This document shows positions 1 through 6,878 of a stretch of 13,099 nt of DNA, in pieces. The translations under genes and the position numbers were made by a program. The notes beneath the pieces were generated by a model that saw only the letters and a program-made list of their open reading frames with translations, ran no database searches and was not told the DNA's origin. The DNA is from Hungatella sp. UBA5982. GTDB lineage: Bacteria; Bacillota; Clostridia; Lachnospirales; Lachnospiraceae. The stretch lies in contig DJBG01000115.1 of the NCBI GenBank assembly GCA_002429965.1, positions 84,914 through 98,012 of the forward strand, in the 5' to 3' direction. Positions within the stretch are counted from its first letter, which is position 1. Every line of letters begins with the position of its first letter.

Positions 1-632
1 TGAATATGCAAATCCTCAATTGCGCTCCTGCCCAGATTATTGCAGACATATTCAAGGATATCCGTAAAGTCATCATACCTTCTGAGTCCTCCGTTCGTTC
101 TCGCATGGATATGTGAAAAATCAATACAAAGCTTACAAGTAGGAATCTCTTTACACAAAGCAACCAGTTCCTCCAGAGTACCAAACTGAGTTCCTTTTCC
201 AGTTGTCTCAAGCCTATAATTGACTCCGCAGTCAGGCAGCTTCCTTAAATTATCCTTAATGGTATCATAAGTTTCTTTCTTTGAATCTTTCATATAGTAT
301 CCTGGATGCAATACCAAACTCCTTCCGTTGACCTTTCTCAGCCCGCCGGCAGCATCAATTATTCTTTTTACTGATTGGTTCTGTATTTCAACATCATCAG
401 CATTCAAATTCAAATAATGAGACGCATGAGCAGAAAGATAAAATTCTTCCTCATTCTTCGCCTCCAGTATTGCCTCCTTGTTGTGATCCGTTACATTAAC
501 ATTACGGACAAAAAGAAGTTCCATAGCATCCAATCCCACAGACTTCAAATAATGAATGGCACTTGCATAATTATATTTCTTTGTGCCGTTATGTATCGGC
601 AAGCCAGATATACCAAATAACAATCTTTTCAT
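1..632 (-). CDS. Endonuclease IV-family TIM-barrel protein (AP endonuclease type 2), 3' end outside window
   Basis: The reading frame opens at ATG 632 (MKRLLFGISG...) and runs off the left edge after 210 codons, so the C-terminus is missing. The zinc-ligand residues of endonuclease IV can be placed in order: His69 (SAHASHYLN), His109 (LVLHPGYY), Glu142 (RLETTGKG), Asp171 and His174 (CIDFSHIHART) and His209 (DLHI). These are nearly the E. coli Nfo positions 69, 109, 145, 179, 182 and 216. Family members cleave DNA 5' of abasic sites in base excision repair, in the cytoplasm; some relatives are sugar-phosphate isomerase-like barrels. The N-terminus FGISGLPI matches the usual start of the family, which supports this ATG although the upstream ribosome site (AGAAAG) is weak. 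It is transcribed in the same direction as the pst operon but separated from it by about 590 bp and a terminator. The family is secure; true AP-endonuclease activity is likely but not certain. Confidence 0.85.
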   Translation of the reverse strand, partial: MKRLLFGISGLPIHNGTKKYNYASAIHYLKSVGLDAMELLFVRNVNVTDHNKEAILEAKNEEEFYLSAHASHYLNLNADDVEIQNQSVKRIIDAAGGLRKVNGRSLVLHPGYYMKDSKKETYDTIKDNLRKLPDCGVNYRLETTGKGTQFGTLEELVALCKEIPTCKLCIDFSHIHARTNGGLRRYDDFTDILEYVCNNLGRSAIEDLHI

Positions 633-1131
633 ACTTTCTACTAATCATCTAAATTCCTGCAAATTTACTGGAACCCGGAATTTCCCTTTCATTGTTAAAG
701 TGAATAACTCAATTTTCGGGTTTAGCCCCAAAAGATTATTCCCAACCTACAACCTAACCCGTCTATAATAATCAAACCTATAATGCCATTATCAGACGGT
801 TCTTTAATTTCTATTCTGACAACATGGGCACTAAAAAGAAAATATAATTATTTAGTTATTCTGTCCGCTTAATATCTTCTATTTCCGTCTTTATATCTAA
901 ATACCAAGAAGCTATCATACAGGACAGAAACATTATATAAATTCTATTTCGGGCAACCGGTCTTTCCCCTTTGTTTGTATAATAATGCAGATTCCGGTCA
1001 TTTCAAGAAGAGCTGCTTTCTGACAGCCCAGAAAATTTTAATGTTAGAGTTTTAAGTTTTTCAACTTGAGCTCGGAATGGAGTTTTTTATGGTTGAAGTT
1101 ACTTCAGTTAAAAATCGTTTCCACATATGGG
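633..1131. other. Intergenic region with no supported gene
   Basis: About 500 bp of A/T-rich sequence between the endonuclease IV-like gene and the terminators of the pst operon. Short frames occur but none has a ribosome site, a recognisable protein motif or useful length. The promoter of the endonuclease-like gene must lie here, but I see no convincing -35/-10 pair. I see no tRNA, rRNA or known riboswitch core. Confidence 0.5.
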
Positions 1132-1158
1132 AAAAGCCCACTTTTACATGGGCCTTTT
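1132..1158 (-). terminator. Bidirectional terminator-like hairpin downstream of phoU
   Basis: AAAAGCCCA (1132-1140) pairs with TGGGCCTTTT (1149-1158) around an 8-nt loop, with one bulged C. T runs follow the stem on both strands. No plus-strand gene converges here, so the likely role is to end pst-phoU transcription, as a backup to the hairpin at 1199-1240. Confidence 0.6.
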
Positions 1159-1198
1159 TAGTCTGTGTTTTTTAGTTTTAGTTTTTAAGAGCAGTCTG

Positions 1199-1240
1199 AA
1201 AGGAAATAAATTAAAGGCATGCCTCTAATTTATTTCCTTT
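1199..1240 (-). terminator. Long perfect hairpin overlapping the phoU stop codon
   Basis: Arms 1199-1213 (AAAGGAAATAAATTA) and 1226-1240 are perfect 15-bp complements. One A/C mismatch separates them from a central 10-bp palindrome, AGGCATGCCT (1215-1224). The structure contains the last codons and the TAG stop of phoU (1225-1227). In the direction of transcription it is not followed by a clear U run, so it may protect the 3' end of the pst mRNA or act as an atypical terminator. Confidence 0.6.
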
Positions 1241-1878
1241 AACTCACCTGTAATCATGTATATCGTTCTTTCACATATATTGGTAGAATGGTCGGCAATT
1301 CTCTCAAGATACCGTCCTAAGAACAGAAGTTTAGTACCTTGTTTTGTAAGTTCCCTTTTTTCTGTGATGATGTTTAGGATATCATTTATAACGGTTTCAT
1401 AGAGCCTGTCAACATCTTCGTCCCTTTCAGCTGCCTTTTGTGCAAGGGCAATATCCTCATTTACAAAGGCATCAAGGCTCATCTTTAACATTTTCTGAGC
1501 AATATCTGCCATCCTTGGAATATCTTTTAGGGAATTCATAATGGGTTCTTCGCCAATCTCAAGTATTACCTCTGCAATGTTTACTGCATTGTCTCCCATT
1601 CTTTCAAGATCTGTTATGATTTTCAGAACCGATGCAATTGTCCTTAAATCCTTGGCGAGAGGCTGCTGAAGAGCAAGAAGCATCATACATTCCTTTTCAA
1701 TTTCAAGTTCTAACTGATCTATTTCGTCATCTTTCTTCAAAACATTCCTTGCAAGATCAAGATCTTGTGTCTTTAAAGCAGTCACTGCCGTGTCAATAAT
1801 ATTCTCAACCAGAGCTCCCATTTTTAATACCTTTTGTTTAACTTCAAGTATCTTCTGTGTGAAACGTTCTCTAACCAA
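1225..1878 (-). CDS. phoU: PhoU, phosphate transport and signalling regulator
   Basis: A 217-residue all-helical protein built from two copies of the PhoU repeat. Each repeat carries the metal-binding ExxxD-type motif: LERMGDNAVNI (Glu92, Asp96) and LERIADHSTNI (Glu192, Asp196). In this family PhoU associates with the PstSCAB transporter and the histidine kinase to shut down phosphate-starvation signalling when phosphate is plentiful, and it restrains uptake. It is the last gene of the pst operon, 44 bp after pstB1. Start choice: an ATG at 1887 sits directly against the AAAGGAG ribosome site with zero spacing, whereas TTG at 1878 has 9 nt. The TTG product (MVRERFTQKI...) also fits the usual M-x-x-RxxF start of PhoU, so I prefer it; the ATG form would add three residues. 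The stop codon is buried in a long hairpin. Identification is secure from sequence and position. Confidence 0.93.
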   Translation of the reverse strand: MVRERFTQKILEVKQKVLKMGALVENIIDTAVTALKTQDLDLARNVLKKDDEIDQLELEIEKECMMLLALQQPLAKDLRTIASVLKIITDLERMGDNAVNIAEVILEIGEEPIMNSLKDIPRMADIAQKMLKMSLDAFVNEDIALAQKAAERDEDVDRLYETVINDILNIITEKRELTKQGTKLLFLGRYLERIADHSTNICERTIYMITGELKEIN

Positions 1879-1922
1879 TATGCTCATCTCCTTTTACAAA
1901 AACTTATAGAATATACGGAATT

Positions 1923-2684
1923 TTAACCAAATCTTCCGGTAAGGTAATCGTTCGTTCGATTATCCTTGGGGAATGAAAAGACCTCTTGGGTATAACCTTG
2001 TTCTATTAGATCTCCCATTAACATGAATGCAACCCGGTCAGCAATACGCCCAGCCTGCTGAACCGTATGCGGTGCAATGATAATGGTGTATTGCTCCTTA
2101 AGCTGTATTAAGGATTCCTCAATTTTAGCCGTTGATATTGGGTCAAGAGCAGAACAGGGTCTGTCCAGCAAAATAACCTCCGGCTCAAGAGCCAAAACCC
2201 TGGCAATACACAAGCGCTGCTGCTGACCACCGGATAACCTGGCTGCAGGAGTATCCAGCCTATCTTTGACGTCATCCCAGAGGGCAGACATACGCAGAGC
2301 CTTTTCTACTTCCTCTGCCACAGCCGCCTTGGTTTTCATTCCACCCATACGGGGTCCCAATGCGACATTGTCAAAGATGGACATAGGCAGAGGTGTTGGT
2401 ACATCAAAGACCATCCCTACCCTGCGGCGCAGTTCTGTCACATTAACGTCCGGGTCAAAGATGTTCTTCCCATCTAAAAGTATCTCACCCTCATGCCGGG
2501 CTCCCACAGTCAAGTCACTCAGACGGTTTAATGTGCGAAGCAGTGTTGTTATACCACTGTTGGCCGGACCAAAAACAGACATAATCCGATTTTGGGGTAT
2601 CTCTAGGTTAAGTTCTTTAATAACCTGCTTTTGTTGATAATAGAAGTTTAATCCTTTTATTTCTATTTTTGATTTCTGTGTCAT
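1923..2684 (-). CDS. pstB: PstB1, phosphate ABC transporter ATPase with degenerate catalytic motifs
   Basis: A 253-residue PstB-type nucleotide-binding subunit, ending in the family's YLTGRFG. Several key residues are altered. Walker A reads GPANSGIT (39-46), with Ile45 in place of the essential lysine. The Q-loop MVFDVPTPLPMS has Asp94 instead of glutamine. Walker B ILLDRPCSALDP keeps Asp174 but has Arg175 instead of the catalytic glutamate. The signature LSGGQQQR (150-157), the D-loop SALD and the switch histidine His206 are intact. It is therefore unlikely to hydrolyse ATP in its own Walker site, but it can supply a consensus signature to a partner. The frame is full length and undamaged, so this is not simple decay. 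It has a strong GAGGTGAAAA ribosome site, 10 bp after pstA and before phoU. The likely partner is the other PstB at 5374-6171, with complementary changes. The family is certain; loss of ATPase activity is inferred. Confidence 0.93.
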   Translation of the reverse strand: MTQKSKIEIKGLNFYYQQKQVIKELNLEIPQNRIMSVFGPANSGITTLLRTLNRLSDLTVGARHEGEILLDGKNIFDPDVNVTELRRRVGMVFDVPTPLPMSIFDNVALGPRMGGMKTKAAVAEEVEKALRMSALWDDVKDRLDTPAARLSGGQQQRLCIARVLALEPEVILLDRPCSALDPISTAKIEESLIQLKEQYTIIIAPHTVQQAGRIADRVAFMLMGDLIEQGYTQEVFSFPKDNRTNDYLTGRFG

Positions 2685-2694
2685 TTTTCACCTC

Positions 2695-3531
2695 TTAACG
2701 GCCTTTAGCTATGAATCTATTGACCAGCATATTGAAACCAACATTAAGCAGAAGAATAAGAATAATCAAGAGCGCTGCTGTTCCATAAGCGTTATCCATG
2801 GATATTCCCTCCCTCGCCAGTATATAAAAATGTACTGCCATCGTTCGAGTTGGGGAGAAGAGTGATGTTGGCATGCGCAATGCTGAGCCGGCTGTTAAAA
2901 TAACAGCAGCTGTCTCCGCTACACATCTCCCTATGCTCAAAATTACTCCATTAACGATACCAGGGAGTGCAGATGGGAGTACCGTCCTGGTTATTGCCTG
3001 CCACTTAGTGAGTCCCAAAGAGAAGCCTACCTCCCGGTATAGCTGTGGCACAGTACGAATCGCCTCTTCTGATGTACGTATGATAGTAGGCAGAATCATG
3101 ATAGCCATGGTTAATCCACCGGATAAAATTGACCATCCCATTTTTAAGTATATGACAAAGAAGATAAAACCAAAAAGTCCATAAACAATGGATGGTATCC
3201 CTGCCAGGGACTCGGCACTGAAACGGATAATGCGGGTGACTCTGCTCTCACGTGTGTACTCCGTAAGGTATATAGCTGTTCCAATTCCAAATGGTGTTGC
3301 GACAATAACGGCAACTGCAGTCACAATCAGAGTACCGACAATGGAAGAGGAAATACCCCCAGAACGGCCCATATCCCGCGGAATATCCGTTAAAAACTGC
3401 CAACTGAGCATAGGTATGCCCTTGATTAGTATATGGATAATTATTGAAAAAAGAATTGCAATAACAAGAAGAGCAGCTGTCCAAATCAAAAATTTTGCTA
3501 TCTTTTGGGAAGTTTTCGCGCTAATTCTCAT
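2695..3531 (-). CDS. pstA: PstA, phosphate ABC transporter permease
   Basis: A 278-residue inner-membrane permease with about six hydrophobic helices (about residues 12-36, 62-86, 105-130, 136-150, 190-215 and 245-268). The cytoplasmic EAA-type loop YREVGFSLGLTKWQAI, which docks on the ATPase subunit, is present. PstA pairs with PstC to form the phosphate channel. The open frame extends upstream to 3573, but ATG 3531 (MRISAKTSQK) is chosen: it has GAGG five bases upstream and starts 7 bp after the pstC stop, and the longer version would begin inside pstC without a ribosome site. Followed after 10 bp by pstB1. No missing segment or unusual length for the family. Confidence 0.95.
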   Translation of the reverse strand: MRISAKTSQKIAKFLIWTAALLVIAILFSIIIHILIKGIPMLSWQFLTDIPRDMGRSGGISSSIVGTLIVTAVAVIVATPFGIGTAIYLTEYTRESRVTRIIRFSAESLAGIPSIVYGLFGFIFFVIYLKMGWSILSGGLTMAIMILPTIIRTSEEAIRTVPQLYREVGFSLGLTKWQAITRTVLPSALPGIVNGVILSIGRCVAETAAVILTAGSALRMPTSLFSPTRTMAVHFYILAREGISMDNAYGTAALLIILILLLNVGFNMLVNRFIAKGR

Positions 3532-3538
3532 AGTGACC

Positions 3539-4384
3539 TCACCTCTTTCGTGTGATGTATTGGGCAGTAGCATTTAAAATCATGATAATGATAAACAATA
3601 CAATACCTGTGGCGAAAAGCGCCTGTTGGTGTTCGCCAGATGCATATCCCATCTCAATACCGATATTCGTGGTCAGTGTCCTGACAGGGTCAAGAACTGA
3701 TTCAGGAAGTGCGACAGCATTACCCAAAACCATAATCACCGCCATGGTCTCACCAATTGCCCTGCCTAAACCTAAAATTATGGCGGCAACAATACCCGAT
3801 TTGGCCGCAGGTAGCAGCAATGAATGTATGGTTTGCCAATGTGTCAACCCTAATGCAAGTGCCCCATCTTTATAATGGCGTGGCAGCGCAAGGAGAGATA
3901 CTTCGGTGATGCTGATGATCGTTGGCAGGATCATAATACCCAAAATGATGGAACCGGCCAATATGCTTAAGCCCGGCCCTCCCAGGTAATTACGTATCAT
4001 TGGTACAACGAACAATACTCCCCAGAACCCATATACCACTGAAGGTATAGCCGCCAACAACTGGATGGCGGGTCTGAATATGTTTCTAAGTTTTGCAGGA
4101 GCAAACTCAGCCAAAAAAATACTGCAGCAAATGGCAATAGGAACTCCTAGGATTGCTGCTCCTAAAGTGACCGATACAGATCCCACTATCATCGGGAAAA
4201 TGCCATAGGCACCTTGGCTTGGAGCCCATTTCATCCCAAAAACAAAGTTTATTATACCAACCTTGGCAATAATAGGTATACCCTTTATAAATATAAAAAC
4301 AGTGATGAGCGCCAGCACCGATAAAGTCGAAAGAGCAATTAGAAGAAACACACGCTCAGATAATTTTTCCTTAAAACTCTTCAT
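3539..4384 (-). CDS. pstC: PstC, phosphate ABC transporter permease
   Basis: A 281-residue membrane protein with a short cytoplasmic N-terminus and about six hydrophobic helices starting near residue 13. It has the conserved PstC block LLAAIPSVVYGFWG and the EAA coupling loop YKDGALALGLTHWQTI near residues 171-186. It forms the channel with PstA, accepts phosphate from PstS and is energised by PstB. Its ATG overlaps the TGA of pstS by four bases (ATGA, 4381-4384), indicating translational coupling; the G-rich GGGGGCAGGGA just upstream may serve as the ribosome site. It ends 7 bp before pstA. Typical length, no anomalies. Confidence 0.95.
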   Translation of the reverse strand: MKSFKEKLSERVFLLIALSTLSVLALITVFIFIKGIPIIAKVGIINFVFGMKWAPSQGAYGIFPMIVGSVSVTLGAAILGVPIAICCSIFLAEFAPAKLRNIFRPAIQLLAAIPSVVYGFWGVLFVVPMIRNYLGGPGLSILAGSIILGIMILPTIISITEVSLLALPRHYKDGALALGLTHWQTIHSLLLPAAKSGIVAAIILGLGRAIGETMAVIMVLGNAVALPESVLDPVRTLTTNIGIEMGYASGEHQQALFATGIVLFIIIMILNATAQYITRKR

Positions 4385-5229
4385 TTCCCTGCCCCCTCTT
4401 CTGATGGAATAAGTCCCTCATTGCTCAGTAATTTCTGCCCCTCTGAAGAAAGGGTAAAATCTATGAATTCCCTATTTAACCCGGTCGGCTCACCGTCGGT
4501 GACAAATAAAAACTGCCTGGACAGTCTGTAGCTGCCATTCATTATATTTTCTCGTGTCGCTTCGATGCCATCTAAATGTAAAGCTTTCACTTCATCCGTA
4601 ACCAAACCCAAAGAGATAAATCCTATCGCATTGGGGTCATCCGAAACCAATTGCCGTACCGCCCCATTGGAGTCCTGGACGATAGCTTTCGGGGTTATCT
4701 CTTCTTCACCCATCAACAGCTCCGTAAAGGCACTTCTTGTACCTGATCCTTCTTCACGCGCTATGATATTGATCTTTGATTTTGACCCACCCAATTGACT
4801 CCAGTCGGTAATTGTAGCTGCATAAATATCGCGAATCTGATCTGAAGTAAGGTTTTGTATCGGATTCCTAGGGTTCACTATCAATACCAATCCATCCTTG
4901 GCAATTTCTACATTCCACAGACTTTTCTCCTCATCTTTCAATGCACGGGAGGACATTCCAATATCAGCACTGTGTGTCTTGGTTGCCGTAATGCCGGCCG
5001 AAGATCCTCCGCCCTGGATATCAATCACAGCGTCTGGATTTAAAACCATGTACTCTTCAGCCAGAATCTCAGCATAAGGTTGTACAGAAGTTGAGCCTGC
5101 AACAATCGTGGCTGAGCCAGGTGCTTGGCTGCAGGCAGTCATCATACCCATAGAAAGGGTCAATATCACTACGCTGATAGAACCTCTTATTCGTCTTAAT
5201 AATTTGCATGTTACAATCTTTTTCCTCAT
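4381..5229 (-). CDS. pstS: PstS, phosphate-binding lipoprotein
   Basis: A 282-residue periplasmic-type binding protein tethered to the outer face of the membrane. The N-terminus has a basic stretch (MRKKIVTCKLLRRIRG), a hydrophobic core and the lipobox MTAC with the modified Cys at residue 33. Phosphate-contact segments of the family follow: GSTSV, GGGSSAG, DIGMSSR and REEGSGTRS. It captures inorganic phosphate and hands it to PstC/PstA. The open frame extends to a TTG at 5247, but ATG 5229 gives the better signal peptide; only a weak GAGAG lies upstream, surprisingly poor for a subunit usually needed in excess. The 144-bp gap after pstB2 contains a strong GGAGG with no usable start codon behind it. 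The stop overlaps the pstC start. Confidence 0.95.
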   Translation of the reverse strand: MRKKIVTCKLLRRIRGSISVVILTLSMGMMTACSQAPGSATIVAGSTSVQPYAEILAEEYMVLNPDAVIDIQGGGSSAGITATKTHSADIGMSSRALKDEEKSLWNVEIAKDGLVLIVNPRNPIQNLTSDQIRDIYAATITDWSQLGGSKSKINIIAREEGSGTRSAFTELLMGEEEITPKAIVQDSNGAVRQLVSDDPNAIGFISLGLVTDEVKALHLDGIEATRENIMNGSYRLSRQFLFVTDGEPTGLNREFIDFTLSSEGQKLLSNEGLIPSEEGAGK

Positions 5230-5314
5230 ATCTCTCACAAAAATCAAACATCAGAATCATCAACTATGATAAAACTCTAATGTTTAATTTCCTCCATTTC
5301 TCAGAATATATTAA

Positions 5315-5329
5315 AGAACTACAAGTTCT
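5315..5329 (-). other. Small hairpin between pstB2 and pstS
   Basis: AGAACT (5315-5320) and AGTTCT (5324-5329) form a 6-bp stem with a 3-nt loop. In the direction of transcription it is followed by TTAATATATTC. It could be a weak attenuator or a processing site that sets different pstB2 and pstS mRNA levels. It is short, so the call is tentative. Confidence 0.3.
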
Positions 5330-5350
5330 ATGGTGTACTTATCAACCCTA

Positions 5351-5381
5351 TCGGATACACCTTTTAAAAGTTTCTATCCGA
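5351..5381 (-). other. Hairpin overlapping the pstB2 stop codon
   Basis: TCGGATA (5351-5357) pairs perfectly with TATCCGA (5375-5381), with a nested CTTTTAAAAG in between. The TAG stop of pstB2 (5374-5376) lies in the arm. No U run follows in the direction of transcription, so readthrough into pstS is expected. It may be an mRNA-stability or segmental-processing element. Confidence 0.45.
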
Positions 5382-6171
5382 ATCGACCTGTAATATAGTC
5401 CTCGGTGCGTTTATCCTTAGGATTAGCAAAAATTTGTGCTGTTGGAGCGTATTCGACCAATGTCCCCGCTCTATCATGATCCATCATCATAAACGCAGTC
5501 ATATGAGACACCCTTGCCGCTTGTTCCATACTATGAGTTACAATAATAATCGTATATTTTTTGGCCAGTTCCTCCATTAACCCCTCAACTTGCATTGTAG
5601 ATTCCGGATCAAGAGCACTACATGATTCATCCATTAATAAAACCTCAGGCTCCACAGCCAATGCACGGGCAATACATAGACGTTGCTGCTGGCCCGGAGA
5701 AAGATCAAAAGCAGATTCTTTCAGTTTGTCCTTCACTTCGTCCCATAAAGCCACCTGGTTCAAGTTCCTCTCCACAATCTCATCAAGACGAGCTCTTTGT
5801 TTTATTCCATGATGCCTTGGACCAAAAGCCATATTATCATACACAGACATCGGAAAGGGATTGGGTTTTTGAAAAACCATACCAACTCTTTTTTTCAGTG
5901 CAACAACATCCATATTCTTATCATAGATAGAAACACCATCAAGCATAATTTTCCCCTCTACCCTAACTCCTGGTATCGGGTCATTCATACGATTAAAAAG
6001 ACGCAGAAGGGAAGATTTACCGCATCCCGACGGCCCAATTATGGCTGTAATAGCACATTCCGCTATATCCATTGTAACATTCCTCAGAGCTTGGAAGTTG
6101 CCATAAAAAAGGTTTACCGCATCTGTTTTTATCTTGGCACTTTGCCCAGACTTTAACATTAGATCATCCAT
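5374..6171 (-). CDS. pstB: PstB2, phosphate ABC transporter ATPase with intact Walker motifs and LSPGQ signature
   Basis: A 265-residue PstB ATPase, first gene of the operon. Catalytic motifs are intact: Walker A GPSGCGKS (46-53, Lys52), Q-loop [12 protein letters not shown] (Gln101), Walker [13 protein letters not shown] (Asp181, Glu182) and switch His213. The ABC signature is LSPGQQQR (157-164) with Pro159 where the consensus has Gly. It ends in the PstB-typical YITGRFG. It should power phosphate import by hydrolysing ATP at the membrane-bound PstA/PstC. A good ribosome site (GGAGG, 7 nt before ATG 6171) fixes the start. Having a pstB ahead of pstS is unusual, since pstB normally follows pstA; here a second, catalytically degenerate PstB occupies that place. 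The two may form a heterodimer with one working ATP site, or PstB2 may work as a homodimer despite LSPGQ. Confidence 0.93.
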   Translation of the reverse strand: MDDLMLKSGQSAKIKTDAVNLFYGNFQALRNVTMDIAECAITAIIGPSGCGKSSLLRLFNRMNDPIPGVRVEGKIMLDGVSIYDKNMDVVALKKRVGMVFQKPNPFPMSVYDNMAFGPRHHGIKQRARLDEIVERNLNQVALWDEVKDKLKESAFDLSPGQQQRLCIARALAVEPEVLLMDESCSALDPESTMQVEGLMEELAKKYTIIIVTHSMEQAARVSHMTAFMMMDHDRAGTLVEYAPTAQIFANPKDKRTEDYITGRFG

Positions 6172-6194
6172 TCGTCACCCTCCCTAATCGACTC

Positions 6195-6214
6195 CTTATT
6201 AAAGCTTTAATAAG
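6195..6214. promoter_or_regulatory. 20-bp perfect palindrome in the pst leader
   Basis: CTTATTAAAGCTTTAATAAG is fully self-complementary and lies 24 bp upstream of the pstB2 start, between the proposed promoter and the ribosome site. It could bind a dimeric repressor or form a leader hairpin in the mRNA. No specific regulator is recognised. Confidence 0.45.
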
Positions 6215-6272
6215 AAGCTCTTATCTTTTATAATATTTTAAATTTGTATCTTCTTTTTCACAACAACAATTA

Positions 6273-6278
6273 ATTATA
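6273..6278 (-). promoter_or_regulatory. Candidate -10 element of the pst operon promoter
   Basis: TATAAT on the minus strand, about 100 bp upstream of pstB2. The positions 16-17 bp further upstream (GCTTTA/CTTTAA) are a poor -35, as expected for a promoter that needs an activator. The predicted start of transcription is near 6266. Confidence 0.4.
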
Positions 6279-6309
6279 CAATAACCAAAGACAATTAAAG
6301 CATTATCTA

Positions 6310-6337
6310 TGTTAATTATAGGTAAAATTTTTGTAAA
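6310..6337 (-). promoter_or_regulatory. PhoP-box-like direct repeats upstream of the pst operon
   Basis: Read on the minus strand, TTTACA (6337-6332), TTTACC (6326-6321) and TTAACA (6315-6310) repeat at exactly 11-bp intervals. This is the geometry of the Bacillus PhoP box, TT(A/T/C)A(C/T)A with 5-bp spacers, and the operon is the classic PhoP target. The last repeat lies 31 bp before the candidate -10, a little further than in well-studied cases, so either the true -10 is elsewhere or the spacing differs. No phoP/phoR genes are in the window. Confidence 0.55.
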
Positions 6338-6629
6338 ATTTTTCACCTCCGGAGAGATCCGCAGGCAAGGTAATATAAAGCCCTCCCTTCGGGATTCATA
6401 TAATACCTATATTCTACAATTAGAATTCCGAAGTATTCTTGAAAACAATTCTTCGAACATAATCGCATCTTGTCCTTTATAACTATCAAAAGGATTTTAT
6501 TGTCCGTAATTCGAAATACGTTTTTATATTCATACTGTTCAAGTTCCCAAATCCCTGTTTATTTATACTGTATTTTGTATGTATTGTAATATCTTCCCCA
6601 GAATATCACGGGTAACAGAATTGTCAAAA

Positions 6630-6670
6630 ATTAAGAAAGAGATTTCTAATTGAAATCTCTTTCTCTTAAT
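6630..6670 (-). terminator. Intrinsic terminator-like hairpin upstream of the pst promoter
   Basis: Stem of 17 bp with a 2-nt bulge, including a perfect 12-bp core GAAAGAGATTTC / GAAATCTCTTTC, closing on TAATT. On the minus strand it is followed by AATTTTTGAC, so it ends transcripts arriving from the relic at 6672-6878 and insulates the pst promoter. Confidence 0.65.
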
Positions 6671-6671
6671 A

Positions 6672-6878
6672 CTATATATTTATATCAGTTTCCATATTAA
6701 AATTTTTTCTATTTTTGTTGGATAAAAGTACCACCGTCTCCACGTGCCTTGTACTTATGATTCTGATGACCATAAAGGTATCAACGTAATCCAACGATAA
6801 CTTAGTTTCTGAATTTAATCCCATATGATTCTTTCCAGCGAGTGTATAATTCCAGCTTTTTTCTTGCAGATGAGACAT
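6672..6878 (-). pseudogene. Gene relic with an RlmD/RumA-like C-terminal tail
   Basis: This 68-residue frame has no ribosome site at its first ATG. It contains TRHVETVVLLS (residues 43-53). The tail HVETVVLLS closes clostridial 23S rRNA (uracil-5-)-methyltransferases of the RlmD/RumA type, and also the methyltransferase-derived segments seen in mobile elements. The residues before it lack the usual DMFP stretch and the rest of the methyltransferase. In the same frame a TGA at 6900-6902 separates it from another open stretch reaching to about 7045, so the coding remnant may be longer. A terminator follows immediately. I read this as the eroded 3' end of a gene rather than a working small protein. 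The evidence is one 9-residue match, so confidence is limited. Confidence 0.4.

Noticed and set aside
375..768. Plus-strand frames of 81 and 61 codons
   Set aside because: They lie antisense to, or just beyond, the endonuclease IV-like gene, have no ribosome site and no protein-like pattern.
2266..3875. Plus-strand frames of 103-129 codons opposite pstB1, pstA and pstC
   Set aside because: These are mirror frames of conserved pst genes, without start signals or recognisable content.
5561..6156. Overlapping plus-strand frames opposite pstB2
   Set aside because: Antisense to a clearly conserved ATPase gene; no ribosome site.
6345..6405. Possible riboswitch (GGAGAGATCCGCAGGCAAGG... with a CCCTTCGGG stem-loop)
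   Set aside because: Some pieces recall glycine or c-di-GMP riboswitches, but the conserved cores are not in order on either strand, and it lies upstream of the proposed PhoP repeats rather than in an mRNA leader.
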